Positions 12,037 through 24,208 of a DNA stretch of 64,000 nucleotides are shown piece by piece. Under the pieces are notes generated by a model. The model did no database searches. It had not been told where the DNA came from and was given only the letters and a program-made list of their open reading frames with translations. Made by a program: the position numbers and the translations under genes. The stretch's first letter is position 1, and the number at the start of each line of letters is the position of its first letter. This stretch comes from Cylindrobasidium torrendii FP15055 ss-10 (lineage: Eukaryota > Basidiomycota > Agaricomycetes > Agaricales > Physalacriaceae). The stretch spans positions 124,001 to 188,000 of the forward strand of contig KN880442.1 of assembly GCA_000934385.1 (NCBI GenBank). The letters run 5' to 3'.

Positions 12037-14445
12037 ATGCAGCATTGGATCCTTCTTTCTCTTCCTCTATTATCATGGGCGGCTAGGACGACACCAAATG
12101 ACCCGTTCCGGGGAATAAGCAAACATATTGTGCGCGCAGCAGAGGAGCCTGTCTGCTGTCTCGTTCCTTTGGACGACCCTGCAGAGACGCAAGGGGACGA
12201 CGTGTTGCTGCCCTTTGAGCAGTGGAAGGAGAAGCAGTCGGCGGAGCAATCAAAATCAAAGGAACCACATAACAGATCGGCGACGGCGACGAAGAAGGCG
12301 GGGGCAGCGGAGCCTGGGGAGGAGTCGAGCAGCCAACCTCCACAACCCGAAGACGGCGCGCTTGAAGTGCCAGAGATACTGCCACATTTCCAGGTCCCGC
12401 TGAAGGACAGATTCAACTATGCTGCCATGGACTGCTCAGCGCGTGTGCATTTATCCCATCGCTCGGCCAAATCAGCCTCGTCTATCCTATCGTCGAAGAA
12501 GGACCGATACATGCTTAGCCCTTGCAACACAAAGGAGTCTCAGTTTATCGAGGTCGAGCTATGCGACGATATCCGGATTGACACCGTTCAACTCGCGAAT
12601 TTCGAGTTCTTCAGCGGTGTGTTCAAGGACCTGACTGTGAGCGTCGCCAAGACATACACCGAAGGCTGGACAGTGGTGGGCACGTATACAGCGAAGAACA
12701 TCCGAGGCGTACAGGTGCGTGACGAGGCGACTTTCTCCCACTAGTATTGACGTGCATGCAGTCTTTCCATCCCCCACGGTCCATACAGGACTTCTACCGA
12801 TACATTCGCATTGAGTTTCACACACATTACGGCAACGAATACTACTGTCCAATATCCCTGTTCCGTGTCTATGGCCTCACCCATCTCGAGCAATGGAAGT
12901 GGGATATCTGGGAGTCCGACTACAAGGCCAAACTCGACGCCCTGTCCTCGGCTCGTTCGCAGGAGACCCCCGACCTGGCGACATTCACCCCAATCATAGC
13001 CCCTACCGTTGATTCCTCTCTCTTTGAGCAAGAACATGGCACACTGACTGCGACAATGCTGGCAACCGAGAGCGTGCCACTGCCAGGTGAAGACACCTCG
13101 GATGACAACGAGTCGAGGAATAGACATTCGACCGAGATCTACAGAGACGGTATATCCTCTGGGGCATCTTCGAACCCGACACCCGACTCTGCGCCTCCGA
13201 GTGATTCTGATCACAAGGCAACTGCGACGCTTGAGCCAACCGTCATCCCCGCCGAGACCGTCGCGCCTGTCACACGCGTGGTCACGCCAGTTCCGCCGCC
13301 GCCACCTCCGACAACGGGCGGCGAGTCGATATACCGAACCATAATGAACCGGCTCACGGCACTAGAGGGAAACCATACCCTTTATGTACGGTATCTCGAG
13401 GAGCAAATGACGGGTGCGAAGGAGCTCATTCGGCGACTGAGTGAAGACGTAGGGCGCAATCAGGCGCAGGCGCAGGTGTACCAGAGAAAGATCAAGGAGT
13501 GGGAAAAGCAGAACCGGAGGATTGAGATGCAGTACAGGGAACTGTACTATCGTGTTGAACATCTTTCTGAAGAGGTTGGTTTTGATTTTGTTAGTCGATG
13601 ATATACTGACGTCCGTCCAGATTGTTATGGAGAAACGGTTAAGTATCGCACAGCTCTGTCTGCTGTTGACGGTCCTGGTCTTCATGGGCTTGACGCGTGG
13701 GTCTAGGCAGGAGGTACGAAAGGGCATGCGAGAATGGGGACGGCGGCATCTCAGCTTTAGTGGAGATTGGTTCAGGAAGGACGCCATGGCCGCCACTCAG
13801 CCTCTCAGACGTTCACCGAAGCAGCCTGTAGGCTTTCGAATGCCGGATCCAACGAGGACACCTAGAACCGAGGGTGATGGTGGCATTGTGTTTCCTTCCA
13901 GTAGCCTGCGGTCAGCACCTATAGGCGGTTCTATGCAACATGTGCAGTCTCCGCTCGTTCCAGTGCCAGCGACTGCTTCGATGATTTTGGATACGCCGAC
14001 GAAGGAGAAGCCGGCGTTAAAGTTGGATCTTCCCAGGCCAAGGAAGTCGTCGAGCTCGTCGCGGTCGCGGTCACATACGCCGTTGCGGACGGCGCGCCCG
14101 CCGGTCAGTGTGGTGAAGCATCGAGCGGGGCCACCAGTACTCAAGCGTGCCAATTCGGGTGGGCACATCGTGGTCAACAGGAGCGTGAAGCGGTGGGCGC
14201 GGACGGCGCATTTACACGAGGTGGCACAGGTGAAGCATGAGGAGGAAGAGAACGAAAACGAGGAGGATGATCCGTTTGGGCTTCCAAGGAAGTATGCGGC
14301 TGAGAAGGATCCCTGGTTGCAGAAACGGTGGACAGACGGTCTGGACGGGTCAGAAGCAGATTGGGCAGATACGGATGGTGGGGAGAGTGCCGCGGACAGT
14401 GTAGAGACCGACCAGGAGGAGGAGCAAGAGACAGAACAGCGGTGA
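12037..14445 (+). CDS. SUN-domain protein of the Slp1/OPT (mid-SUN) type, ER membrane, 771 aa
   Basis: Exons are 12037-12714, 12762-13574 and 13621-14445, with 47 and 46 nt introns, all in phase 0. A signal peptide (MQHWILLSLPLLSWA) starts the protein. The SUN domain (about residues 120-260) shows YAAMDCSARVHL, SSILSSKKDRYMLSPC, FIEVELCDDIRIDTVQLAN, FEFFSGVFKDLTV and YRYIRIEFHTHYGNEYYC, then SLFRVYG. This is the pattern of Slp1/osteopotentia rather than nuclear SUN proteins. A Pro/Ser-rich stretch, a helical coiled region (430-497) and one membrane span (about 508-525, LCLLLTVLVFMGL) follow. The cytoplasmic C-terminal tail is long and basic/Ser-rich, then acidic. Yeast Slp1 with Emp65 protects soluble proteins in the ER; the same role is inferred here. 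Confidence 0.88.
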
Positions 14446-15667
14446 TGGTCAGCATTTCTAGTTTTCCTTTTCTTTTATCTTTGACTTCATCTTGCATATT
14501 GTCTCGAGGATTTCCCTTTTTGCACATATTCCACTCACGCACGCACGTTATGTCAATACATCAGTTTACGCACGCAGATTTTGAATGATTGTACGATGGG
14601 GTTGAAAGGCTGCTTGCGCTTTGGTAGGTTCTGGGTGGAACCTACATACATCCTTCAAAAGGTAATCCTAATTAGCATTGGCAGAGGAAGGTGGCGACGA
14701 GTTTGACTCTCAAGACTTCCAACCGGCAATGCCTTGTAGGCCTTTTACCTTTCGGAAATAAGGCTGAAGGAGACGACCAGCGAAGGTTTGAGTTTGGTTT
14801 GAGTCTCAAAGGTTGAGGTCAAGTGGTGTATGCTCATCACGAAGCTGATGTTTACTATGCCAGCGCTCACAGAGCCTCAAGTACGCATGCTCCGGAAAAT
14901 CGAACTCGCCTCAATCGTCAACTAAGAGAGTAGGAGAATGCTTCTGCGGGACATTAATGAGATCTACTTCGTGTTAGTAGATCTGAGAGGTATCAACGGT
15001 GCTTGGTAGCAACTATAATGCGCTCTTGTAATCCTTTTATTCAAAAAAGATTTTATGTTAAGAGGCATTGTTATGTGTCCGCCTCCATGCATCAGCCATG
15101 TACCACTGAGACGCGCTGGCGGCTGACCGACCTGCAACTTTACTCACGGAAAGACAGCTCTGTACTATTCTTGAAGTTCATCTCGAGCCCATAGTCACGA
15201 GTACTTCACAAAGTAACAACGAAATAGAGTGATGGACGGAAGCTGATGATAGCATCAAACATCAATTCGTTGTTTACGACCGCCATCATCCGAATCCACT
15301 CACAAAACCTTCGCCCTCCGGTCTGAATTACAAATGTCGCATCTTCGAGATTTGCTAGAGACGAGAGCCACTTCATAGGCTTCGAAGACCGTGTGGGTGT
15401 ACGTGTCCCAGCGTACCAATTCCAAAATGGCGGCACGTCCACTCCACATTGCCGGGTTCCCAGCTTGCCTCGAGCACTTCCTCTGGCTCTGGCTCCAAAC
15501 TTCCTTTACGTTCCATTTAATCCCTACCTTCGGCGCAACATCAGAGCCTATTAGGTTGTTCATCTCGCCAACTGTGCACCGTGCCGACGGACTGGGGCGA
15601 ACCGTATATTAGGTCTGCTTGATTCTGACGAGCAGAGGTGACACGGACCTTGCCTCCCAATCCTACC
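14446..15667. other. 1.2 kb interval without a supported gene
   Basis: Holds the 3' flank of the SUN gene and the 5' flank of the NRAMP gene. Short frames at 15003-15194 and 15206-15612 have no supporting features. Confidence 0.5.
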
Positions 15668-17609
15668 ATGTTGTCCCTCCGTCTCAAGCAATCGGGCCTG
15701 GCGCTCTTCAATCATGCTCGGCGGCACACTGGTGTTGGCATTGTCTGTGCAGTTGCCTATTTCGATCCGTATGTGCCCTTGGTATTGGTTACGCGCTCGT
15801 GCACCGACTGACCCACGACAGTGGCAACTGGGGCGTCGACCTGCAGGCAGGTAGCCAGTTCGGCTATAGCTTACTTTTTGTCGTCCTCCTCGCTGGCATT
15901 TTCGCCATCTTTTTCCAAGTGAGCGCCGGACATTGTCCGCTGCGATGGCCCTTTGCTCATTGTTCCCTTCTAGGTATCTGCGAGCAGACTTGGCGTTGTC
16001 ACTGGTCTTGATCTGGCATCATACTGCAGGCTCTTGCTGCATGACCGTCCAAAGCACACGATGTTCTATCGCTGGGGATTGCTCTACCCTCTATACGTCC
16101 TCTCGGAAATCGCGATCATTGCGACAGATCTCGCGGAGCTGCTAGGGTCAGCAATAGCGCTTTCAATGTTGTTCCCTCAGCTCGAGTTGTGGCACGGCGT
16201 GCTCATCACTACCGTCGACGTCGTCTTCATCCTGGCGCTTGGTGATCCTCTCAATGGACGCCCCGTCAAGTCGTTCGAGCTTCTCATTGGATGTCTGGTA
16301 TGCTAGTCCCAAATTTCGGTTCCAAGACGCTCACTATGTTCAGGTTCTTGCCGTACTCATCTGCATGTGCATCATCATATCACGGGTCAACGCGGACTGG
16401 GGCGACGTCTTCTTTGGCTACCTTCCGTCCAAATACGTCGCACAATCTGGGAGCAGTGTCTATACCTGTACGTCTATCTAACGATTGTTCTGCTTTTTCT
16501 GACAATTTCTTGTAGCCGTCGGTATCATTGGCGCGACTGTCATGCCCCACAGTCTATACCTGGGATCAGCACTGGCGACACAGAACAGGCTTACCCCAGA
16601 GGAGATCGACGAGGCCGACACGTTGGGCTCAAACTCCATTTCAACTGGGAGCGAGGTCTCCTTGACCACTGAGAAGAAGAAGACCGCCAAAGCCTACGTT
16701 TCCACCTACTTTTCGCAAATGACCATCAAAATCAAGCATATCTTTGATGCACCTCCGCCCTCAGAGTACTCGACCAACGCGAAGAATCACAAGGAGCGCG
16801 AGAACAACTCGTTCCTGTTTGTGAAGGGTCACTTGTACAGCGGCATTATCGATATTGTGACCTCGCTCTTGGGTTTTGCGGTTGTCATCAATTCTTTGTG
16901 AGTTTTGTGGCATTCTTTATGTAGGCTATACTGATCGCCTATAGGATTCTCATCCTCGCAGGTGCCGTCTTCTTTACCAAAGGCATCAACAGGGATGGTA
17001 CAGCCAGCCTCTTCGACGCCTACGATCTCATCAAGGAGACCATCGGAGCATCCGCCGCGACCCTCTTTGCTATCGCCCTCCTCGCTGCGGGCCAGAGCTC
17101 TTCCATTATCGCTACCGTGGCTGGTCAAGCGGTATCTGAAGGCTTCTTGCAATGGAGAACAAACGTTCGTTCTACTCCTTCATTCCGGGGTCCTTAGGCT
17201 GATCGCATGCATGCAGCCTATCGTTCGCCGTCTTGTCACACGTCTTCTCGCTCTCATTCCTTCGCTGGTGGTAGCTGTCAGTGTCGGGCGCTCCGGAATT
17301 GACGCGCTACTTGTTGCCAGCCAGGTCGTGCTATCCATCGTACTGCCCTTCGTTGCGCTCCCGCTCATCTATATGACGAGCCGGTTCAGTGGTATCATGC
17401 TCGTGCGTGCACCGAGCGATAGTCCCAACGCTCTACACGCCGCAGCTAGCCGCTCGGAAGACACTGTCGTTGTCGATGCGGAGGGCGCCGAGCAGTGGAA
17501 GGATTTCTCAAATGGGTGGATCCTGACGGGCGTCTGCGGGGCGATTTGGCTGCTTATTGCTATGGCGAACATCTATGTCGTCGCGGAGCTGGCTTTGGGG
17601 AATGCATGA
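15668..17609 (+). CDS. NRAMP-family divalent metal (Mn2+/Fe2+) transporter, 546 aa
   Basis: Exons are 15668-15768, 15822-15918, 15974-16297, 16344-16467, 16516-16897, 16945-17164 and 17217-17609; together 547 codons with stop. Intron 1 splits the family's metal-binding motif, restoring FDPGNW when spliced. The second metal site MPHSLYLGSAL follows GIIGATV, and GQSSSIIATVAGQ is the conserved loop motif. Eleven to twelve hydrophobic segments are visible. Between MPH and the following segment lies a charged loop containing EEIDEADTLGS. Relatives (Smf1/Smf2) move Mn2+ and other divalent metals with protons across the plasma membrane or endosomes. It is similar in length to yeast Smf proteins and has no long N-terminal extension. 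The start has no in-frame competitor nearby. Confidence 0.93.
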
Positions 17610-19488
17610 GTGCATAGGAAAGCGCCTGCCATGGGAAAGGACACTACTGACTTGAGGAGGGGAAGACGATGTTTTTTCATTGCATTTTTCGTCGCATTTG
17701 TACAACACTCCCCGCATCACATCACATCATACAGAGCATTGCATCGCACCCCTACCCTCGTTTTTTGTAGCACCTATCTTGTATTGATATATACGCAGCG
17801 CTTTCTGACCAATTTACATTCTTTGGATGTCCTGGATCGCGTGAAAGGGGAAGATGGCCTGAATGAGCACGCACGAGTCACAGGGTATTTCTCGTCGATG
17901 TAGTGTTGCTGCTAAGTAATATGACAGAGAATAGCTGGCTTCAAAACAATTTAGGCCGAAGACGCTGTGGCATCGTGTAAGCGTTGAAATAGATTGATTT
18001 TAGACTTGACTTGGCTTGCTCGTGCCGCTAGAAGTGACTCAGTGTAGCCATCCCTTCATCCTAGCAAATTTGGTTAGAGTGCACCTCGGGTATGTATGTG
18101 CTCTGCCATAGCCGAGGTTGGAACCCCCGGGCCGAGCTCTGATCGCCATTGTCTGAGATCGAGCCATATCTTTCGCCGGAGCTGCTTGTTAATCATTGCA
18201 AGGCATGCAAAGAACTTGGAGTCTTTCGAACCCATGGATTCGAGGCCGCGGACGAGATGAGCTTACGAAGGATTGTCCAAAATTGAACTGCGTGGCATAC
18301 ATATATGTAGGTAGAACTCGAGGAATTTGGTTCTGCTCAACTCTGCTCTCAAATAACATGGACTGCAGTAAATTGCATAATGGTAATAAACGACACACTT
18401 GTCACCTCTGCAGCTCCAAATGAAGTGAGGCTTTGATAGCCCGTCTGCGCACGAGGTAGTCAATGGCTCTGAAATGGTAAGTGTCTATTAGGACATCGAA
18501 CCACGGAGCCTGGGAAATATGTCCGCAACGTCCGAGACCAATTCAGTTGCGCACCGTCCGGGGACTTTTCTAGATCCTTAGTATAGACTGCTGGCAACAT
18601 CAGCGACTGCGATATAGCTGCCTGCGGATAAATGAACGACCACCGAGTGGTCTTCCAATATCCGGAGGTGGTAAATACGCATGAAGAAGCCGGTGCTCCT
18701 GACTTCAATTTTCCTCTTGAGATAGTCAACGCATCCAATATTTCTTAAACCCTGCTAAAGTCCGAGGCGATAAATTCGCAGCCAGTAGCCGGATGAGAAT
18801 GAATGAGACCCACCAGCAGCCGACGGGGTTGTCACGGCAACTCGTACTCTGCAAAAGCCTAAAGGACGAATTAGCGCTTTCCGTCAACTAGATTTTCCTA
18901 TGACATTCTGACGGCACATATACAACTCGAAAAATATTAGGTGGACAATCCATGTACAAAATTTAATAAGCCTATTTAAGCAACCGAATTGTACTTGGTA
19001 GCCTCATGCTTTGGGTGGCCGTTTTGAGTCCGCATATATATCAAAGTCGGCATGTGAGAAGTCTAAGCTTTGGACATTTCTGATTGCGAATCTCCCCAGA
19101 GAGAAAGTTTGCGAACCTTTACATTCCGGAGGTATATCTGTTGTATTTCAAGGGTGCTGGTTCAAATGGAAAAGGAAAAAAGGACAGCACGCTGGGTAGG
19201 CGTGAACTGTGACTGGTAGACTTAGCTACTGCCGGTTGTAGGGTTATGTTAATTACTCTTCTTTACTATCCCATCGATATACGTCTACTCTCTCTTCACT
19301 CGCAAATGCAATGTCCGAAAAACGCGTCTATTTCCTTTTCTGTCTCGGACGCGCGTTACGATCACCGGCGGGAATTTTCCCACGCTATTCAACCTACTCT
19401 ATAAGCTCAGGACCCGATGAGCTTGACTTTTCTTCGTCCGTCCACCACTATCTATTTTTCTTTTCTTGTTTCTATTTTACTCGCCGTT
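17610..19488. other. 1.9 kb interval without a supported gene
   Basis: Contains the NRAMP 3' flank, then spacer with short frames on both strands (18189-18463 and 18460-18738) that resemble nothing known. The final 90 bp are the promoter and leader of the kinase gene. Confidence 0.5.
19400..19405 (+). promoter_or_regulatory. TATA box of the MLKL-like kinase gene
   Basis: TATAAG lies 89 nt before ATG 19489 and only 17 nt before the in-frame ATG 19417. This supports the downstream start and argues against an extra hydrophobic leader encoded by 19417-19488. Confidence 0.5.
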
Positions 19489-22400
19489 ATGGAGGACGCC
19501 GACTTCGACTATTCCGACGGACCCGCCGAGGCTACCCACAGGGCTGTCCCAATGCTTCCACCATCTCGCAGCTCGCGCCTATTCGTGCCAAATCAGTCGC
19601 ACTTCACTGCTTCGACAGCGACACTGCTCGACCAACAACAACAACAACCAAAAACACTTCTATTAGACGACAGTAAGGACCTCGTCGACGACACTTGGAG
19701 GAAGATTGTCGGCGCACCACAACCGTCCTCGTCAATCTCAACTTGGAGCTGGTGGCGAGGAGAAAGCGAGCCAACCGAGAAGACCACCAAGGACAACACA
19801 CCGCGCGAGGAGCAGGAATGGGAATATACCAAAAAGGTGTGCATTCCGATCCACATAGCTCAAAGCGTCTGCTCATCGTCCCGCCTTGCAGCGCGTCGCC
19901 ACAGCTGTTAGGGCGATCCTTGGTACGAGTATCGACGTCGCCCACGAAGCCCTCATGCTCAGTGCTGAGCTTCTTGAATTCGCCCCAGTCCCCGGTCTCC
20001 AGAACGTCGCACGTGCTCTCCTGCAGATATGGGACTCTGCACAGCTCATGGACGTACGTCACCTATTTATCGACACGCATATATCGTCTGAAAACATTCT
20101 AGATGAATCGCCAACGATGCCGTCGCCTCGCTGAGCGCTGCGCTGATACCTTGCTCTCCGTCTTGCAGGAAGTGCACGACTGTGGTGGCCAAGTCACTGA
20201 TGAGCTTACTTTACCTCTCATGAAACTCGAGCGGTACGCGACTCTTCATCACCTTTAGCTTCCTAGCTGAACGGAGTTCTAGTGCCTTCAAGGATATTCG
20301 CCTCCTGCTGCAAAAGCAACTCCATCGCTCTTTCCTCAAACGCTTCCTCAAACGCGACGAGATCATGCGCGAACTCTCCGGATGCGATCAGGGCTTGCAC
20401 GACGCACTTGACATGTTCGGTGTATGTGTATACCTATACATCAACCATGTTGCTAATAGCGCCTGTAGATATCCGTTCAGATCCGTATCCTGAAGCAAGT
20501 GCAGGCTTCCGACTCGCGTCGCGAAAGAGAAAACCATCTCATACTCGCCACCATCCGTCATTCTGCCTGGAGTCAAGCAGGTCTGCCGCCATCTAGTAGC
20601 CATGCGTCTCTCCGCTCGCCGGGCTCTAGTGTTGACCTGGGTTCTTATTCTCCACCGATGGCCCTTCCTCCTCCTCCAACACCTTCATCATTCTCTCAGC
20701 TTGGCAGCCCACCGCACATGCTTCCAACAGAGTCTACCGTTCTCCCCACTCTTCAGGATATCCGACTCCGCCAAAACGAGCACGATACAGCCGACGACAT
20801 TTCAGACTTGCACCAGCGGCTTCGCGATGCCCTGGCTGCTCAGACGGACATTGAGGTCCTCAACACACTTGGTATACGCCACGAGGAAATGCCCGAAGCA
20901 CTCAAGACCCTGCAGCGCACGCTTGAGAAACTCAACGACCGACACATCTGCTCTCCCACGCCAGGCGTCATGCCTATGAGTCGCTCGTCTGTCGACTATT
21001 CCGTTGGCCATGGTCGCAATCGTATGCACAACCGCACCCAAAGCCAGCATGCCACGGAGGGATCCCAGTCGTCTGGCAGGCAGCGCAGCAAGACCATAAG
21101 CTCGTTCCGCCGGATGTCAACCGGCTCGTCTATAATGGGCTCCCCTCCAGCTCTGACCACTGTTCAATCCGTTTCCGAAGACCGTACTCTTGAACTCGAG
21201 TTCGTCGAGAGTGGGATCGATGCATTGAGGAGAATGAGTCGCAACACAGATATGAACCTTCCCAGCTGGACTATCACTCGGTTCGTGGAATGGTTTGAGT
21301 GCATCTTGTCTCCTCTGATCTTTGATGGTCTAGTTTCGAAGTCGAGCGCGATGCAAAAATCGGAATGGGAGGGTTCTCGGACGTCTTCAAAGGCACCTGG
21401 CGCGGCCGTACAGTGGCAATCAAGGTCCTCGCAGAGACGACACCTCGCAACTTGTTCATTCGCGAGGTTGAGATATGGAAGAGGCTCAGCCACCCCAATG
21501 TGATGCCCTTCTATGGCGCCTCGAGCGCCGTCGGCGAGCCTCCGTGGTTCTTCGTCTCTCCTTACGCCAAGCATGGGTCGCTATCCCAGTTTCTCCAACG
21601 GGTCTCCAGCGAACGCGACCGTGCAAACAGTGTCCCTGACGGGAGACACTCGAGGAATGGAAGCGCATCGTCGGGCATCGGCCTAGGCCTAGGACTTTCA
21701 GAGTCGGATTCAAGAGGTCGTGTTCGCGCTGGAAGCGATACCAAAGAAGGACCGTATACCGACCCACGCGGCTGGGACCTCCATAAGTTTATGAGAGAGA
21801 TCGCGGAAGGAATGCTGTACCTACATAGCCAAGATGTACTGCATGGCGACTTGAAGGTCAGTATGTATGAGCTGTTGCAGAGAGTTTGCTAACGGTGCGG
21901 CAGGCATCCAACGTCCTTGTCAACGAGGGCTACCATTGTCTTATCAGCGACTTCGGCCAGAGCGAAATGAAATCAGAGGCGTACCGTATTAGCGGTGCTG
22001 CTCAACCTCGTACGTTGTCTACACCGTGCGCTTGACAAGTGTCCTGATGCACTCTAGTGGGCACATTCCGCTGGCTTGCGCCCGAGCTGATGCTTGGGGA
22101 GTCCATGATGACACCAGAGGCGGACGTCTACGCCTTCGCGATGTGTTGTGTCGAGATTCTGTCGATGGGAAAGGTCCCTTGGGCCATGATGGACGATGCC
22201 TCTGTACGATGGGCGGTCACATGTAAGTGCCTTCAAACCAGTATGCTGTCCAGTTGACTAACGTCCAGCAGCCGACGACGGACGACCTGCTATTCCTCGC
22301 TCCCGATTTACAACGCCGGCGCTCATTCAACTCATCGACTGCTGCTGGGCGCGCAAATGGGAGACCCGTCCCAACTTTGCCGCCATCATCTCTGTCCTAG

Positions 22401-23772
22401 GATCCCTGAAACCACTGGCTTTGTCAAATGGGGAGTCCGGCTCGCCATACATGCCCAGGTTATCGCAGTCAGTCGACTGGCGAGCTCAAGGGGATAATTT
22501 CCGCGAACGCTCCACGCTGCACCAACATTCCCCTCAGCCCGCTCCGCATAACTCCCCTTATGCTGGAATGGGTAAGCACGACGGTTTTCTCGACAAGGTT
22601 CTTAGGCTGACCTTGATTAGCGTTACAACCCGTCCATCTCTCCCTAGTCCCTGAGGGTTCTGAGACAAGCTCGGCCGCCCCTTCAGCCCTTGATTCGGTG
22701 GCAACACTGGTTCCGCGAGGAATTGACCGATTGAACTCGCAAGCGTCAGCTGCATCTAGCGTCCTCGAGCATCCTCCAGTATCCGACAGCGCCAGACTAC
22801 ACCAGGAGTCCAATGATGAGCGTAGATATCGGCTGATGCTCAATCATAAGTTCCATCCCTCGCGTACGTCGTCCCGTCTTTGACTTGTGGGCGTGCCCTG
22901 ACATGTACGGCAGTGACCCTTCCTCTCTGGACGCCCACCAAAGTGCATCTCGGTGCCGTGGGCTATCTGTCGAAGCCCAACGGAAACTTCGTTACTCTGT
23001 TCAATGCGCTGAGTCCGTCAAAGTCGCCAAAGGGTCAACACCCATCAGCATTGCCGACTATCATTGGTTATGGCGACTTGAAGCGGAGCACACAGAAGAT
23101 GGAGGTTCGGAATGCAGCGAAGAGGGGGATAGATGCATTGACCGGCATGTTCAGGAAGCCTGGGGATCCATCGTGAGTGATTGTTTGTCGCTCCGAAGGA
23201 GATGTACTGACTAAGCTCAGGCGCTATTCGCATCCTTTGAGGGCTGGACATAAGGCAGCGTTCTTGTACACCGAATCGACGACATACAAGTACTTGGATA
23301 CGTTGGATGCAGCGAAAAAGTGGTTCACAACGCATGCGTTGGAAATCTTGGCGATATATGGGCCGGAGCATGATATACAGCGCGAGGACCTCTTCCTCGG
23401 TACGTGTCGCACGCGATGGAATCACAGGCTGCTGACATGGCCCCAGTCATTGGAACGTTGAATACTCCAGACTACGCGCTCTTCGTCAGCCACAACCACC
23501 CAGACGGAGAGGTGTGTACTCACAGCGCTGGCTTGTCCATGGATACTAACTTTCCATAGGCCAATCTCGTTCTCCTCCCTCCGATTTACAACAAGCCTTG
23601 GGGTGTAATCAGGACACAGACCGAGTGTCGTGGTGGTCCGTCGTACCATGAACCCTACGCAGGAGGGAATGTGTCGAGCACCAAGATATCACGGAACGGA
23701 GACCATGAGGCGACGGTGTTGCTGGCGCGGCTGCGCTTTAAACCGGATTCTGCGGAGCCGACTTCGTTGTAG
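19489..23772 (+). CDS. MLKL-like N-terminal helical domain fused to a protein kinase and an unnamed C-terminal domain, 1,214 aa
   Basis: Fourteen exons were traced: 19489-19836, 19892-20053, 20103-20233, 20283-20421, 20469-21280, 21334-21856, 21904-22009, 22058-22222, 22272-22571, 22621-22863, 22914-23172, 23221-23399, 23447-23511, 23560-23772. They sum to 1,215 codons. Residues about 117-290 form an amphipathic helical region (LEFAPVPGLQNVARALLQIW, RCRRLAERCADTLLS) typical of the MLKL N-terminal/HeLo-like four-helix bundle. A Ser/Pro-rich linker follows. The kinase (about 531-845) keeps G-M-G-G-F, VAIK Lys561, HGDLK Asp703, SDFG Asp721 and APE Glu750, so it should be active. It resembles tyrosine-kinase-like kinases and has a roughly 55-residue Gly/Ser insert after the hinge. 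Residues about 975-1214 (VHLGAVGYLSKPNG, LFVSHNHPDG) form a conserved-looking domain I cannot name. A cytosolic signalling role, possibly cell death or membrane targeting, is inference. Confidence 0.85.
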
Positions 23773-24208
23773 TATTGGAAACCTGGCGCTTTGCGTACGA
23801 ATTTTTATGACTTTATGACCGGATTTTTGGGACATTGTACTATACACGGCACACATACACTACACGCGGAGGACATTTAGTAAGCATATACGTAGAGGAA
23901 GGCTGGAAAACGCACTGGAATACTATTCTTGTAAAACGTCTTTTGGTTTGGATACAGTAGCTGGCCAGTGACTAGTGACTAGTGATGGGTAGGTGATGGG
24001 CGGAGGCAGAAACGCGGACTGGTGCCGCCCAGCCGCCATCAATCCGGCTGACGCCACAGTTTCCCGGCCTGTTCTTGTAGTATGTACAACCGAATGAGAC
24101 GCTGTTTCTCACATGATTGTGCTTTCTTGACAATAAAACCGAGTCTCCCCAATAGTTAGGTGAAAACAACAGATACACATACAACAAGACGGTATTACAC
24201 CTACATAT
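23773..24208. other. Convergent 3' intergenic region between the kinase gene and SSZ1
   Basis: About 440 bp shared by the two 3' ends. It contains a short direct repeat (GTGACTAGTGACTAGTGATGGG near 23968, written here only as the GTGACTA unit repeated) and nothing else recognisable. Confidence 0.4.

Noticed and set aside
19417..19488. Upstream in-frame ATG giving the kinase protein a hydrophobic leader
   Set aside because: It lies 17 nt after the TATA box, too close to be in the mRNA with normal initiation; the downstream ATG fits better.
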